A stretch of DNA of 64,000 bases, taken from contig JAUPFV010000005.1 in NCBI GenBank assembly GCA_036936605.1, forward strand, positions 154,319,195 through 154,383,194, given 5' to 3'. The notes under the pieces are model-generated. The model worked only from the letters and a program-made list of their open reading frames with translations. It ran no database searches and was not told the origin of the DNA. Source of the stretch: Limnanthes douglasii subsp. nivea (Eukaryota; Streptophyta; Magnoliopsida; Brassicales; Limnanthaceae). Within the stretch, counting starts at the first letter, position 1. Every line of letters begins with the position of its first letter. A program made the position numbers and the translations under genes. Of the stretch, positions 1 to 11,522 are shown piece by piece.

Positions 1-342
1 TGTGATGAAAGTACAAGTTAATTTAAAATCATGAAAGTATTATAAAAAAAGAGTCTTATAATGCAGCCAGCTGGTGACTTAAAAATGTATGTCTCACTCA
101 GTCAACAAAAATGTGGACAAAGAAGAATTACATAAGCGTATCGTGCACAATAATTATAGAAAATATAAAAAAAAAGTAGATACAAATTTATTATATGATC
201 GATTTGTCACCAAATATAATAAACTACATCAATGTTCTCTCATCCTTTCCCTTCTCTAATACTCAAAACAATATCTTCACCAATACGCAAATCTTACTAA
301 CCTTCTTAACGAAATCAATTACTATATCGCACCACAATTAGA
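1..342. other. 3' flank of the first AAA-ATPase gene, no gene seen
   Basis: AT-rich sequence with stops in every frame. It lies downstream of the minus-strand AAA-ATPase stop codon, so it probably holds that gene's 3' UTR. I see no RNA gene, repeat or terminal inverted repeat in it. Confidence 0.5.
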
Positions 343-1957
343 TCACCGTTGTCTTCTTCCTCTCCGCGATCTCCTTTTCCGATTAACCGTCTCAGAGATC
401 CTCCTACCTTTTTCGTCGTCATCCTTATTAGTTTCAACAATTTCATGTTTTTCCCCTTTAAATTTATCATCCATTTCAGACTTTTTCACTATAACTTTAT
501 CACTACTCTCTTTCGATTCCGTGTTCTTCTTTACGAGGAAGCTCACGAGTCCTTGCATAGCAATATCAACATTGTCGTTCTTCATTAGCTCCTCGGCTAT
601 TTCAGCTGGGGTAACTTCTGTCTTTAGTATTAAACCTTCGATTTCTTGGCAAAGACTATGTTCCAAACAATGATCGCCTAAATAATTTGTAGCCAAGATC
701 CGGAAACCTTCTACCGTGCAATAAGATAAGTGAATGTGTACGTCCATTCGACCTGGACGCAGCAGAGCAGGGTCTAGTCGATCTTTATGGTTGGTGGTGA
801 ATATTATGATGCGTTCGTCTCCGCAACTCGACCATAACCCATCGACCACGTTCAGTATACCCGACAGCGTTAGCTACAAGAATGACAAGGAACAAGTTAA
901 TTCCAAAGCTTTCAAGAACATGATAAAATGACAAGAAAAGCATGATTACTAGTACTACCTTCTTCGACGAATCTCGGTCATTAGATTCATTGTCTCGGTC
1001 TTTCACTTCGGCGTTACAATCAATATCTTCGATCACCAAAATCGACCGATTCGTGGTCGACAACAACACATTCCTCAAATCGGAGTTTCCATAAACGCTA
1101 GTGAGCTCCAGATCATAAACGTCAAACTTAAGGTAATTGGCCATGGCAGCAATCAAGCTTGATTTACCTGTTCCAGGAGGTCCATACAATAAATAGCCTC
1201 GTTTCCATGCTTTACCTACTCTTTTGTAAAACTCTTTTCTTCTCAGGAACCGATCCAAATCATCAATAATCATCTTCTTCATTTCCAAATCCATCGCTAA
1301 CGTCTCGAATTTCGAAGGATGCTCCAGATTTACCGACCCCCACGATCCGCGTGAGGTTTCTTCGTCGTCGTAGGTGTCTAAATCGCGGCTGTAGAGCCGC
1401 ACCGCTCTTTCTTCGCGTTTGATCGAATCGGATTCGAGCAATATATAAGGTAAATACGAATCAACGATTTTGTTTTTGAATTTCTTATTGAAGGTTAGCT
1501 CGAAGAATCGCTTATCTTGCCTTCGTTCGCTTTCGACCAGAACCAGTTTCCATTTCAACTCGATGTTTTCGTAAGAATCTACGATTTCTTCGCCTTTTTC
1601 GATCTCGAGACTGATCTGTTTTTGTCTCGGAGTTTTTCCGACTTTGATCCTCCCCGTTTTGGGACTGATTTTAGTTCGGAGATAAATTTCGGCGGCGTCA
1701 AAGACCTGGTTCCGTGTCATTCCGATGGATTCATCGACCACTAGAGTTACAGTGTTTGAGTGAGTGAAAAAATATTGGAATAAACGGGTGAGATATGACA
1801 TGACTTGGGGAGGGATGAGCTCGTGGGCCATGGAACGTAAGAGCATCATCGAGCCGGCGAGAGAGGCGTAGGTAGAGAAGAGATTAGTAGCTGTTTGTGA
1901 GATTTCCGATGGATTGAACATCGTGAATTGTTTCGAAAATAAGCTCGATTGTGCCAT
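343..1957 (-). CDS. BCS1/AATP1-type AAA-ATPase, spliced (exons 1957-959 and 873-343)
   Basis: Predicted 509-residue AAA-ATPase of the plant family that includes Arabidopsis AATP1/OM66 and HSR4-like proteins. These are usually anchored in an organelle or ER membrane and induced by stress or senescence; the role of this copy is unknown. The N-terminal plant AAA-ATPase domain (residues about 20-120) has the family pattern VTLVVDESIGMTRNQVF. Walker A GPPGTGKS is at residues 259-266, Walker B ILVIEDID at about 306-313, and the sensor/arginine-finger region with ALLRPGRMD at about 369-377. The C-terminus ends in a basic run, RKRRSRRGRRQR. The single 85-bp intron (874-958) starts gtagtact and ends ttgtag, is in phase 0, and removes the stop that would otherwise end exon 1 in the open frame. 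The start at 1957 gives the usual hydrophobic N-terminus. All key motifs are intact, so it is probably functional. Confidence 0.93.
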
Positions 1958-2015
1958 TTTAAGAGGGTTTTGTTGTGGGTTTAGAAAGATGGTGAAATGG
2001 CTTTGGGCTCTGGGA

Positions 2016-2022
2016 ATTTATA
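2016..2022 (-). promoter_or_regulatory. Putative TATA box of the first AAA-ATPase
   Basis: TATAAAT on the minus strand, about 60 bp upstream of the ATG at 1957. The distance fits a plant core promoter with a short leader. No experimental support. Confidence 0.5.
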
Positions 2023-2905
2023 GAGGGTACTTGTTCAATTATAATAGCATTATCTTACGCGCTAAGTGTGTTGTTTAGTAATGATTGGTGAGCAAGCTTT
2101 TATTTTTCAACATTACTTTATATATTGTCTTTTTCTAACATTATATTCTGGATCGTGGCCTTGATGAACAAGTATGTTGACTAGTATTGCATTTATATTT
2201 GATTTAAATCAGAATTCGCATATGGCGCTTTTTTTATTTAGTTTAAGAAAACATGGTTATGGTTTCTCTACTATTCAACATTTACAAAATTAGTTAATTG
2301 TGTTTTTTTACTGGTTCAGTCACGTGTACTCATTAATTAAATAGTATTGAGTCTCACAAATAGTCATTCGATTATTAATTATATTTTAATTTTTAATTTT
2401 TATTTATTTATTTTTGCGATATTATATTCTTTTTCAATCAAATTGTATTATTATATCATAAAGTGGATAAATCCATAAGTAACACCGAATTGTACTTTAG
2501 GTTCGAATACATGTAATCACAAACCCAAAACCTCTTACCTTCTTCTTCGATCCCAATTCTCTCTATAACCCATCCATCATTAGAAACCTTTGAAGCCAAA
2601 ATTACTCCCTAGATCGAATCATATCCAATTCTATCATATCAATACGAGATCCTCTTTCCTTAAACCAAATCGGAGCCCAAAAGTCCTTTCTCACAGAAAC
2701 CCTACCTTACCGAATCAAATCCAAATAATCAAAACCTTGAAATCGAGAAAACTGAAGCATTGCTTCCTTTGAATCACCACAGAACTCAACCACAATCTCG
2801 TTCAAAAACAATACCCGAAGAATTGAAGACCGAATTCCCAATTGATCTAAAAAACCTAAGAACGATGAATAACTGAAGATGAAGACAAAACTATGTACCA
2901 ATCTC
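2023..2905. other. Upstream region of the AAA-ATPase, no gene recognised
   Basis: AT-rich promoter-side sequence up to about 2500. It is followed by a less AT-rich stretch (2510-2900) rich in AAACC/AACCC, resembling a plant 5' leader but without a convincing ORF. It may be a leftover exon or LINE-adjacent sequence; I cannot assign it. Confidence 0.35.
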
Positions 2906-2908
2906 TTC

Positions 2909-4569
2909 TTAATCTTTAGAGTTAATTCTGATATACCCTATTCTTAATTCTTCAAGGCAAATAATGGCACTGAGCCTTGCTGGAACTTGAAAATTGGTGA
3001 AGTCCATAGCTTTCTGGGCTTCCAAGGTAGCCTTCACAACCCAGTTGGCTGCTTCGTTTTGTTCTCTAAAAACATGTCGCAGAACCATGTTCGAAGATAA
3101 CAGTATACGACAAAAGTTGACAACTCCCAAAAGAAACCATGGAGCCTTCCTAGTAAGAAATATTTCAGCAAGGATAAGAGAATATGTCTGAATATCCAAA
3201 TTAGTAATTCCTTTAAAGTAGCAAATTCTTAACTCATCTAAAACAGCTCTGCATTCAGCAACAATAGGGTTCTTTTTTCCATACAAGCGATCATAACCAA
3301 AGACCAAATTGTCCTAACTATCTATTAAGACTCCTTCACCACTGGATTCTCCTGAGTTATTACAGGCACCATCAGTGTCTAATTTGAACCTCTCTAGCTT
3401 AGGATTCTTCCAATTAAGCGATATCGGCCTTACTGGTTTATTCAACTAGCTTATACAGCCCATTGAAACTCCAATTCTAGCATATTTTTCCCATAATTTT
3501 CTTTTAAGAAGATTAGCCTTGTCCATACCCGTCAAAATATAGATAATGTAGTTAATCATATCCATAGAGCTGAGGTCTTTATTTTCGTATTTTTTTCTTG
3601 TTCGTTGCATATCAGATGACCCACATAATAATAGAATGCAGAATTGACCGAATATGAACCTCACTCTTAACAGACCAATACCAGGACCTTATGAGATGAG
3701 ATAAGGTCATAGTTCTGAAAAGATGAATATTAAAGCTAGTTGCAAAGTAATTCCAAGTGCCCCATGCTTTTTGACAACTGACAAATACATGATTTATGTT
3801 TTCACTGCTATCACGGTGCTGGCACCAAGAGACTAACAGAATTTTATTTTTTTGCATTAGAGAATCCACGGGAAGAAAGTTCACGAGAGCCCTCCACAAG
3901 AGAAAGAAGTATTTTTGAGGTGTTGCGCTATTCCAAGTCTTTTTATAGAGGTTAGAAGAGTTACCTTTCTTTTTTATTTTATTCCAGGTAGATTTACACA
4001 AAAATCCCCATCAAAACTTAAAAACTAGTTGACCCTATCTTCATCACTGTTAGAGATACAAATTTTGAGAATGTTACGGATATTAGAAAAATCCACAACA
4101 TTCTCAATTTTAGAAAGATCCCATCTTCAATTTGCCCAGAAATCTTTAACCTTGAACCCAACAAAATTTCTTTTGTCATCATCAGTAGTAATATTGACAT
4201 AATAATAGCTAGAATTTCTCCAGGAAAAAAATCAATGTTGCTTGAGTTTGCTTGCCAAATAATAAACATTTCAGCCTTATCTCTTACTTTCCATAGTCTT
4301 TGCCATATTTTAGAACAATTAGAACGCTTCGTAGCAGTTAAGAGGTGAGAATTACTCCAATAAATTGAGTGAATTAGTCTGGCCCATAGAGATTCTTGCT
4401 TCCTGAAGATATACCACAATTTATAAGAAAATACCATCTCCCAATCTTTGATATTTCTCACATTCAACCCACCATCCTCATAGGGTTTACAAACTTTATA
4501 CCACTGAGCCCAGTTAATAGCAATTTTGCGATACTCTATTTTATTAAAAAGAAATGTTAATAAATCCAA
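2909..4569 (-). pseudogene. 5'-truncated LINE (L1-type) ORF2 fragment
   Basis: Minus-strand remnant of a non-LTR retrotransposon ORF2, in several frames. In coding order it holds the part after the reverse transcriptase core (4569-4018, with CKPYEDGGLNVRNIKDW), the zinc-binding zf-RVT region (4001-3612, TPQKYFFLLWRALVNFLPVD), a connecting piece (3664-3446), and the C-terminal RNase H region (3307-2909, with FREQNEAANWVVKATL). The endonuclease and RT catalytic core are absent, as expected for 5' truncation during target-primed reverse transcription. The same order and similar residues occur in the longer LINE at 40.6-47.2 kb, so both belong to related families. Frameshifts and stops make it inactive. 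No clear target duplication was found. Confidence 0.8.
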
Positions 4570-6230
4570 CAGTTTTTCTTATATATATATATATATTAAT
4601 TTCTTAATTTTTGAATTTAGGTTAAGTTGGTTGATTCTCTCTAGTTAATTTATGCCACTAAAAAATAAAATTTAACTTTCCCAAATGAATTGTTTTACAA
4701 TAAAAAAAACTCTCATCTATTTTTTTTAACGATTTTGACATCTTCAATCGTTATCTTCCATTTTTCTTTTTCTTTTTCTCTTACAGCTTCTATTTTTATT
4801 TTCTTATTATCTTATCTTACTCCAATAGCCAACCACTTCGCTTCCTGTCATGCAAATCACGGAAGATGAAGAAAAACTACCCATTTCAAACACAACAAAC
4901 AAGGTTTGATCTTCATTTTTTTTTTTTTGCAAAATTGATTAGTTTTTATTCAAATTTAATGAATCATATGTTTTTTATACATAAAAATAATAGATCGATT
5001 CTTTCTCTTCCTTTCACCAGTTATGGTATTTTCAAGGTTTGTCGCCTGCATTTAGTTGTTAGAAGGAGAGATAAATTTTGTAAGTTGTTTGGCTCTTTGA
5101 TCTTTCTAAAAAAGGTAGTCTATCATTCTGTGGAAACTGTTAGTCTTGTAAATAAAAATTCTCTATACATTTCTCGAATCAGAATCTGATCAATTCCTTG
5201 ATTTCCTCGAACAGATTTCGAAAATTGCAAACTCAGATGAGTTTTATAAGTCCTTAATTAATGTCACAGAAGTTATAACAATCAGAATTTCGCTAAGCCT
5301 CAATCGAGAATTGATAACTCTAAAATTGTTGATTCAGGTTTTGTTAATCCAGTTATAGATAAGCTTTTTACCAAAGTTGGGTCTGGTTTTGCTTCTATTG
5401 GTATTGTTTTCAGAGGAATAAAAAATAAAATAAAAAAGTAAAAATGGAATTAAAAATCGATGGACTATATGTTAGACTCGTACCATTCAACTATGAGGAC
5501 ACGTGGTTGTACCAGAGAATAAGCCACGCGCGAAGACTAAATTTATGGATTTTGAATAGTGAAAAAAAATCATGATCGATGATTTTTTAATCGAGGAACT
5601 ATATAAAAAATGATTTGGAGGAACGAAATAAAAAAACGTGATAGTCGAAAAACTATATTCTAATTTAAACCTCTATATTCATTTAACCAGTTTCATAAAC
5701 TTAAAGCAACTATATATTTGGTCCAATTATATATTTTGAAAGCATTATAAAAAATTCAAAAGTCGATAATAAAATATTATTTATGATATATTTTCAAGGT
5801 TTATATTTCAAGCTTTTTCAATATTAAGATTTACGGAGCAACAATCGTGAACACCATTAATCGATGTCATGTCAATCGCGAACAACATTAGACAAAGTTA
5901 TTTCCTGTCCCTTTTAGATCCTATTTATTTCAGTTTAGTTTATGGTTGATAAATACCATAAAGATCCCTCATATAGACTTATGCGAAGGTTTCAAAAAAT
6001 TGTAAATTGAGGGGAAAACATATTAACATGCGTGTTTTATGGTGAAAAGTTAGTTTTAACGTGAAAGGTAAAAAATCAAGAGATTGGCGAAGAGTTTATT
6101 TTTGAAAAACATATCATTATAATGAGTTGATGGTCAATAAGTTTGAATTAATCTCGTTAATATCTATAAATCCACCAACAATTATAAAAATAATACATAA
6201 ATAAAAAGAGGACTACAAGAGAAAATGTCA
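4570..6230. other. AT-rich intergenic stretch with a short TA repeat, no gene
   Basis: Starts with a short (TA)n run at about 4579-4597. The longest plus-strand frame (4866-5189) has low-complexity composition and no recognisable domain, so I do not call it. A G-box-like CACGTGG occurs near 5500 without an associated gene. Confidence 0.4.
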
Positions 6231-6234
6231 CAAA

Positions 6235-8345
6235 AAATGCATTGTTCCAGTAGTGATGTCTCCCAAACCAGATTTCTAAATCAAAATCCATCTAGTCAAG
6301 GATATTTCTATTAGGGTATTTCACTATATTATAAATTTAATTATTTTTCAAGGAATTCATATCTTCCTTCATAACCTCAAGCCAAATATTTTTATCTTCA
6401 TGAGTTAACACTTCTTGATAATTATTTGGATTGTCGTTTTCATTGACTAGAATAAACTATGAGCTTGGATACTTTGTTAAGGTGAATCTTATCTAGTTGA
6501 CTCTTAAACCTGTATATCCTCAACGTTATGGGTATGTTTCTCCCCATACTCATAAACTTCTTCATTATGAAGTCCTTCCTCGAATAAGGTCTCATTAGAA
6601 TCATCGATAATAACATGATCTTGTAAATCAGCATCAATAGAACATCCTCGATATTAGTAGAAAGAACCTCAAAATTATCATTTGTTGGCTGACTTACATA
6701 AGGAAAAATAGAAAAATAAACATCATTAGTAGTATGAAGAGATACATCAAACATAGAAGTTAACATTGTACTGAAAAGATCAGCATCGTTCTCGTGCTAA
6801 AAGAATACCACATATTTACTTCTCAATATTTTCTTCTTCTTATGATCAGAGAGTCTGAAGCCATATTTATCACAATATCCAATAAAAACACAATGATTAG
6901 TATTCGAAACAAGTTTATATCTTTTTCTTTTTTTTGGAACATGGATGTATGCCTTGCACCCAAAAATTGTGATATGTGAATATGTATGATTTTTTTCAAT
7001 ACTCTCTCGTGAATATCAACAGTTGTTGATTGAGCTCTATTAATCAACTACACATCATAATTAAATAATTCAACTTAAAATTTATTATGAAGCTTAGACA
7101 GTTCTTGTATACGTCTCAACTTCTCTATAATAATTCGGTTCAATCTATTGCAACTTCATTATGTTGTGGTGTGCATGGTATTGTCCTCTCATGTTTAATG
7201 TCATAACATGAGTTATAATTTTTTACCTTATTCGAAATATACTCACCATCATTATCAGATCGAATATATTTCAACTTTCTCCATGTCTCTTTTTCTTCAA
7301 TGACATGAAATTTCTAAAAAATATTGAATATTTGGCCTTTTTTCTTGCAACATGTATACCCAAGTTTTTCAATTAGCATCATCAATAAATGTAACAAAAT
7401 ACTTGTTACCGCCAATAAACTCCACTTCTATAGGACCACAACCATAAAAGTATACTAACTCCAACTTTACTTGTCTACTAGTGGATTTCTTAGGAAATGA
7501 TGTTTTATGTTGCTTTCCTGCCAAAAAATGGTAACATGGACAAACAATAATAGCTTATCAACAAGAATGAGTGACTTACTTGCCAAGTTTCTCATATTCT
7601 TATCACTCTTCCATCATAGTCTTTGATATCATAAGTTAGGAGAATTATTTTTCTTAACTATATTGAGCTCACCAAAACATATACCCAAATATGTCTTATA
7701 CAATGAGCAACACATATCACCCCGAGAAACTATCATTGAGCATTTGGAAAATTTCCACTTACCAATACCAAAAAGCCTGATGGAAAATCTTATTAATTAA
7801 GGACATTTATAGATAAAAAAATTCATACGTAGATCGAGAATATGGCATGCATCCTGTAGTGTAAGTATGTACCCAATGCATGTCTTCACATGAATATCAC
7901 CCAACCCAATAATGCTAGCTGAGATCTGATTTACCATCTTGACACTACCAAAGTCGCCACTTTTATAGTTCAAAAAATATTCCATATTAGGAAGACAATG
8001 ATATGAAGCACCTCTATCTAAACCCTCTATGAATCTGAACCACCAACATGATAACACTACCAATAGCAGTAACCAATGACACATCATCATTACTAGTAGA
8101 AACAAAATCTGCACAATTTTTATTATCACCTTCATTTTGTGAATCTAACTTGTTACATTTTTATTTCTTCCATCGATAGCATTAATTTTGTATATGACCA
8201 GGCTTGCTATAATAGTTGTATATCCTAATCTTATTCTCATCTCTAGACTTAGATCTTTCTTTTGAGTTAGTACAAAATTTAAAACTTCTACTATTGCCTC
8301 TTCCTCTATTCTCAACAATAAGAGGTTGTGAATTTTCGTTCTAGA
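6235..8345 (-). pseudogene. Ty1/copia retrotransposon polyprotein remnant
   Basis: Minus-strand decayed copia polyprotein. In coding order: a zinc-knuckle-like stretch near 8250-8170 (SKPGHI), the protease region at 8135-7797 (GASYHCLPNMEYF, corresponding to the DSGASYH motif of copia proteases with the Asp region altered), an integrase core at about 7520-7150 (PIEVEFIGGNKYFVTFIDD and a TPQHN motif), a linker (7047-6440), and the first part of the reverse transcriptase near 6440-6235. Stops and frameshifts are frequent and the rest of RT and RNase H is missing. No flanking LTR pair could be identified. Assignment to copia rests on domain order (protease, integrase, then RT). Confidence 0.75.
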
Positions 8346-8349
8346 AAAT

Positions 8350-9480
8350 GCATAATTATTGTCACTGATCTCTCATTGGATAATTGGAAGTGAATATAAT
8401 ATATTCGTTCTAGAAGAATTCTTAGGGTGATTACTCGAATAGTTAGATAAATAAAATGACAATAGAATCTTAGAGAAAGAAACTGACAAATGTTAACGTC
8501 AAAGTATTATGATTGATCCCTTTTCTAAGATAAAGTACACCTATTAATAGGGGCGTCTAGTTTCATGTAACAGATACACACTTCAATTACTGGACTTTTC
8601 ACCATATGATAATCCTAATTAAAAGACATATGTATAACATATTACATATGCAGTCCTTTAAGTTTCTATTTTACATAAAACCTTACTTATACATTATTTT
8701 TAGATATTATAACCCTTACAAACTAATTATATTATTATCTATAACCCCCTAGTCCTTGTAAATAATTCAGAGGAATTACTAAAATATATCTTCAAACGAG
8801 ACCTCATCAGAATTTCATAGGTATAAAAGCTGAACCCAAACTATTTCTCAAACTAACCCTTATTGGAAACATTTTCAAGTAACAGTCTTACTCTTGTAAT
8901 TTTATGATAATTGTTGTTTTTCTTCCGACACATTTCGATATATGTCGAAACCATAACAATCCTATCATGAAGTCGTTATACTTAAAAGATCAACGTATCT
9001 TGGTAAATAAGGAGGCTTTCCAACTTCTCAACAAAAATCCCATAAATCCTTCATTCACTTACGATAAATATTCTAATCTGCCTCATAAATACTTACCTAC
9101 CAAAATCTAGAGATAAAAAGAGAAATTTACATCTACTTGTTTTCACTGTTAAAGTAAACTTTCTATCATCTTTCATCAGTAACCATCACAATAATTTATT
9201 TCATCTTCGTGATTATCTGATTGTCCCTTAATTTAATTTGGAGACTCTCATTGGTTTATGTGCGGGATAAAGAATGTGTGAGACTGGCTTACCATTGCTC
9301 AAATGACTGCCAAAAGAGAAACTGTTGGAATAGTATTGGATAAGCCTCGAAAAATTTCTCAAACTTTCACTTATGTTCATTGGCCTCCTGTTGAAAAAAA
9401 ATCTCAAACCACCGTCTTTTGATCCTCTTCCAATAACCCCCATTATTTAAGCCCCATAGCTCGTTCTTAAAACTGAGTTC
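8350..9480. other. Non-coding stretch, possible LTR remnant
   Basis: No credible coding sequence. A TATA-like GGTATAAAAG lies near 8820. The stretch sits just left of the N-terminal part of the plus-strand aORF, where the 3' LTR of the 18-21 kb minus-strand gypsy element would be expected. No matching second LTR was found by eye, so the LTR reading is an inference from position only. Confidence 0.3.
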
Positions 9481-9489
9481 GAAGTTCTT

Positions 9490-9884
9490 ATCATCAACTT
9501 ATGGGTGATACTGAGGAACAAAATATTCAAAGAGAAGTCATTCCTTATCGAACCCCAAATAAACTGAAAAGATCGAGACAAAAAATGTGAAGACTAATCC
9601 TCTCGCAAAGGGAGAAGCTGTGGTGACAAAAGAATCACATATGGTGCCTTCGAAGAAAGGAAAGACTAATGCAGCAAATGTTACTCCCTAGTTACAAGAT
9701 GAATCTTCTGAGAAGGTTAACAATCAATAATCAGTAGTAGCTGATGATCCATAAGTTCAAATCATTAAATACATTTCTTCACTCAGTTCCCAAGGTGATA
9801 CTTCAAAAAAATCAAAGAAAAAGAAAAAAAAAGTCAAATGATGTTATTACTCTCCCAGCTTAACTTGTTGCAGACCTTAGAGAT
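9490..9884 (+). pseudogene. Probable N-terminal fragment of a gypsy-associated aORF
   Basis: Plus-strand, low-complexity, charged sequence with frame breaks, ending in a Lys-rich run (KKSKKKKKKSQ) and an LxxLLQTLE-like stretch. This matches in style and order the acidic/basic leader that precedes the PF04195-like core in the copy at 11.5-14.2 kb (KKGKSKEKL...LPESLEGKV). The core is interrupted exactly here by the LTR-like repeat at 9888. The call depends on synteny with the other aORFs. Confidence 0.4.
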
Positions 9885-9887
9885 TAA

Positions 9888-10331
9888 TGAGTCCAGAACT
9901 TTTCACCACTAACTGTAGAAACCGGACATGGGAAATTCGGACAAAAGCCACCTATTGAACCATCCGAACTGGACAAAAGTACTAAAAAATAATCACTTTA
10001 TGACTAAGCTAATTGCTAATCTGCTAAATAAACTAATGGGTTTTTGAATTTGACTCGTTTTCATAAGTTTGACCCGAAAGCCCATGTGGCCCATAATTAA
10101 GGGTATAAATACCCAACCACTTTCATTAATGAGGGTAATGAACATTTAATACAACGAGGCAGCTTAAATCGCTCACTACAAAACACTCAAACATTAAATA
10201 CCTTTGAAACACCACAAAACACCTCACAAAATTACCCTTAGTCGAAAATAATCCTCATCAGAGAGAATTTCAAAGAAGTACTCCCATAGTACATTATTGC
10301 TATAAGTAAGGTGCCGTATGATTATTTTACA
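9888..10331 (+). repeat. LTR-like sequence (copy A), TG...CA
   Basis: Starts TGAGTCC, ends ATTTTACA, and carries a promoter-like GGGTATAAATACCC near 10101. The structure suggests a gypsy LTR in plus orientation. It sits inside an aORF. No 5-bp target duplication is visible at this copy, and about 35 codons of the host ORF seem lost at the insertion. Confidence 0.5.
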
Positions 10332-11042
10332 GTGTCGATCACCTACACTTCAGAGACAATGGGGAACCCCTGACTCTATTTCAATCCATCTTCTTGTCAC
10401 CGGAGAAACTCCTCTATCATGTGGAGTATATGAGTTGATTGTAAATTCGAATATTCTGGATAGGGGCCTTTGATTCCCACTAGATCCCGTCATTTTCAAT
10501 TACTTTGAAATGATGGATCTATTCCCAAGCCATGCTAGCCCCAACTTAGGGTTCACGTTACCGTATTTCATTACAGCCTCAAGGTTGTCAAAATCAAGCT
10601 TCGGATGAAGTAGTTTATAGCCAAGACGGATGTGTCCAAAACTCTTTGCATACCCTTCTACTATATTATATTGGAGAACGCTTCAAAAATATTAGATTAC
10701 CTCCTCGAGGCTTACAAAACATGGAAGTATAAGTTCTTCTTTATAAGCGGGTGTTGGTAAAATGGGAAAGAAATCTTCAAAATCTCTACTTGAAGTGGAA
10801 GACTATAAATAAGTTAACCTCCTATCAAAATTCCATATTATTAGTTTTTATCTAAGTAATTTTATTTTTGTAGAAATCCCGAAGCGCTTCAAAGAAAATT
10901 CTGATGCTGAAGAGACTTTCTCTAAGCTTAGCGAATATTCCAAAATGAATGGTTGAACATATTTCACCAATTCTTCAACCCGTTAAACCTTGTCTAAAAC
11001 CATATACGGAGAATCTCATCAGGAACAACTATCACTTTTGAA
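10332..11042 (+). pseudogene. PF04195-like aORF fragment (in copy A)
   Basis: Second copy of the aORF core found at 15472-16187, with additional stops (for example in the stretch corresponding to LDMGLRFPLDPV). The intron seen in copy B is present at about 10808-10873, but its donor has changed from GT to AT, while the acceptor (tttttgtag) is kept. Clearly non-functional. Homology with copy B stops at 11042. Confidence 0.65.
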
Positions 11043-11522
11043 ATCCGGAGTGATTTGACTGACAGTTCGAAGGTATCCAGGTTTTTTAATGAAATTTGAT
11101 GTCTTCTTAAAAAAATCGGAGTGGTTTGATTGATAGCTTCTTTAAAACTTTCAGTTCTAAGTATCACTAACAGACCGGATTAGTCTGGTGGAATGATGAC
11201 CTTTTAAACATTTGTCATCGGAGAATTTAAACACTATCATCTTAAAACACTTGTAAAATTACTATGGGCTATTTAAACATTAGCCATCAAAATTGGGCAA
11301 ACATAAAACAATGCAAGAATTGTGTAAGGTAAAACTGCCCGGTTAAACACTAGGGAATGATATTAAAACATGTAAAATGCCTTGTCCATCCAAGGACTTT
11401 TGAAGTTTTAAAAGGAAATGTTTATCCAGACAAGAGCCGGACACGGTTACAAAAATGCCTTGGCCATTGAAGGACTTTAGTCTAACACAAAAATTATAGA
11501 AAAATAAAAGATAGTTAAAAGT
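11043..11522. repeat. Degenerate repeat block downstream of the minus-strand aORF
   Basis: Repeated TTAAACA/TTTAAACATT motifs, plus two copies of AAAATGCCTTGnCCAT with a following AAGGACTTT (near 11373 and 11450). It lies 3' of the minus-strand aORF, the position that in the 55-64 kb element holds the 60-bp tandem repeat. Read on the minus strand it contains CAAGGCATTTTTGT, which also occurs downstream of the aORF at 57.9 kb. Confidence 0.5.

Larger units (their letters stand above)
9885..11042 (+). repeat. 1.16-kb direct repeat, copy A
   Basis: Almost the same sequence recurs in the same orientation at 15026-16187 (copy B), with scattered substitutions and short indels. Each copy consists of an LTR-like part of about 444 bp followed by about 710 bp of aORF sequence. 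The repeats flank the minus-strand aORF at 11.5-14.2 kb. They are not a simple LTR pair, because both copies run past the LTR-like part into the same interrupted gene. Confidence 0.85.

Noticed and set aside
1517..1744. Plus-strand 75-codon frame
   Set aside because: Antisense shadow of AAA-ATPase exon 1.
2906..4605. TTCTTAATCTTT / TTCTTAATTTTT as target duplication of the minus-strand LINE fragment
   Set aside because: There is one mismatch, the motif is AT-rich, and the left copy overlaps the ORF2 stop codon, so it is probably chance.
4866..5189. 107-codon plus-strand frame
   Set aside because: Low-complexity Phe/Ser/Leu-rich translation of T-rich DNA with no domain and no splice support.
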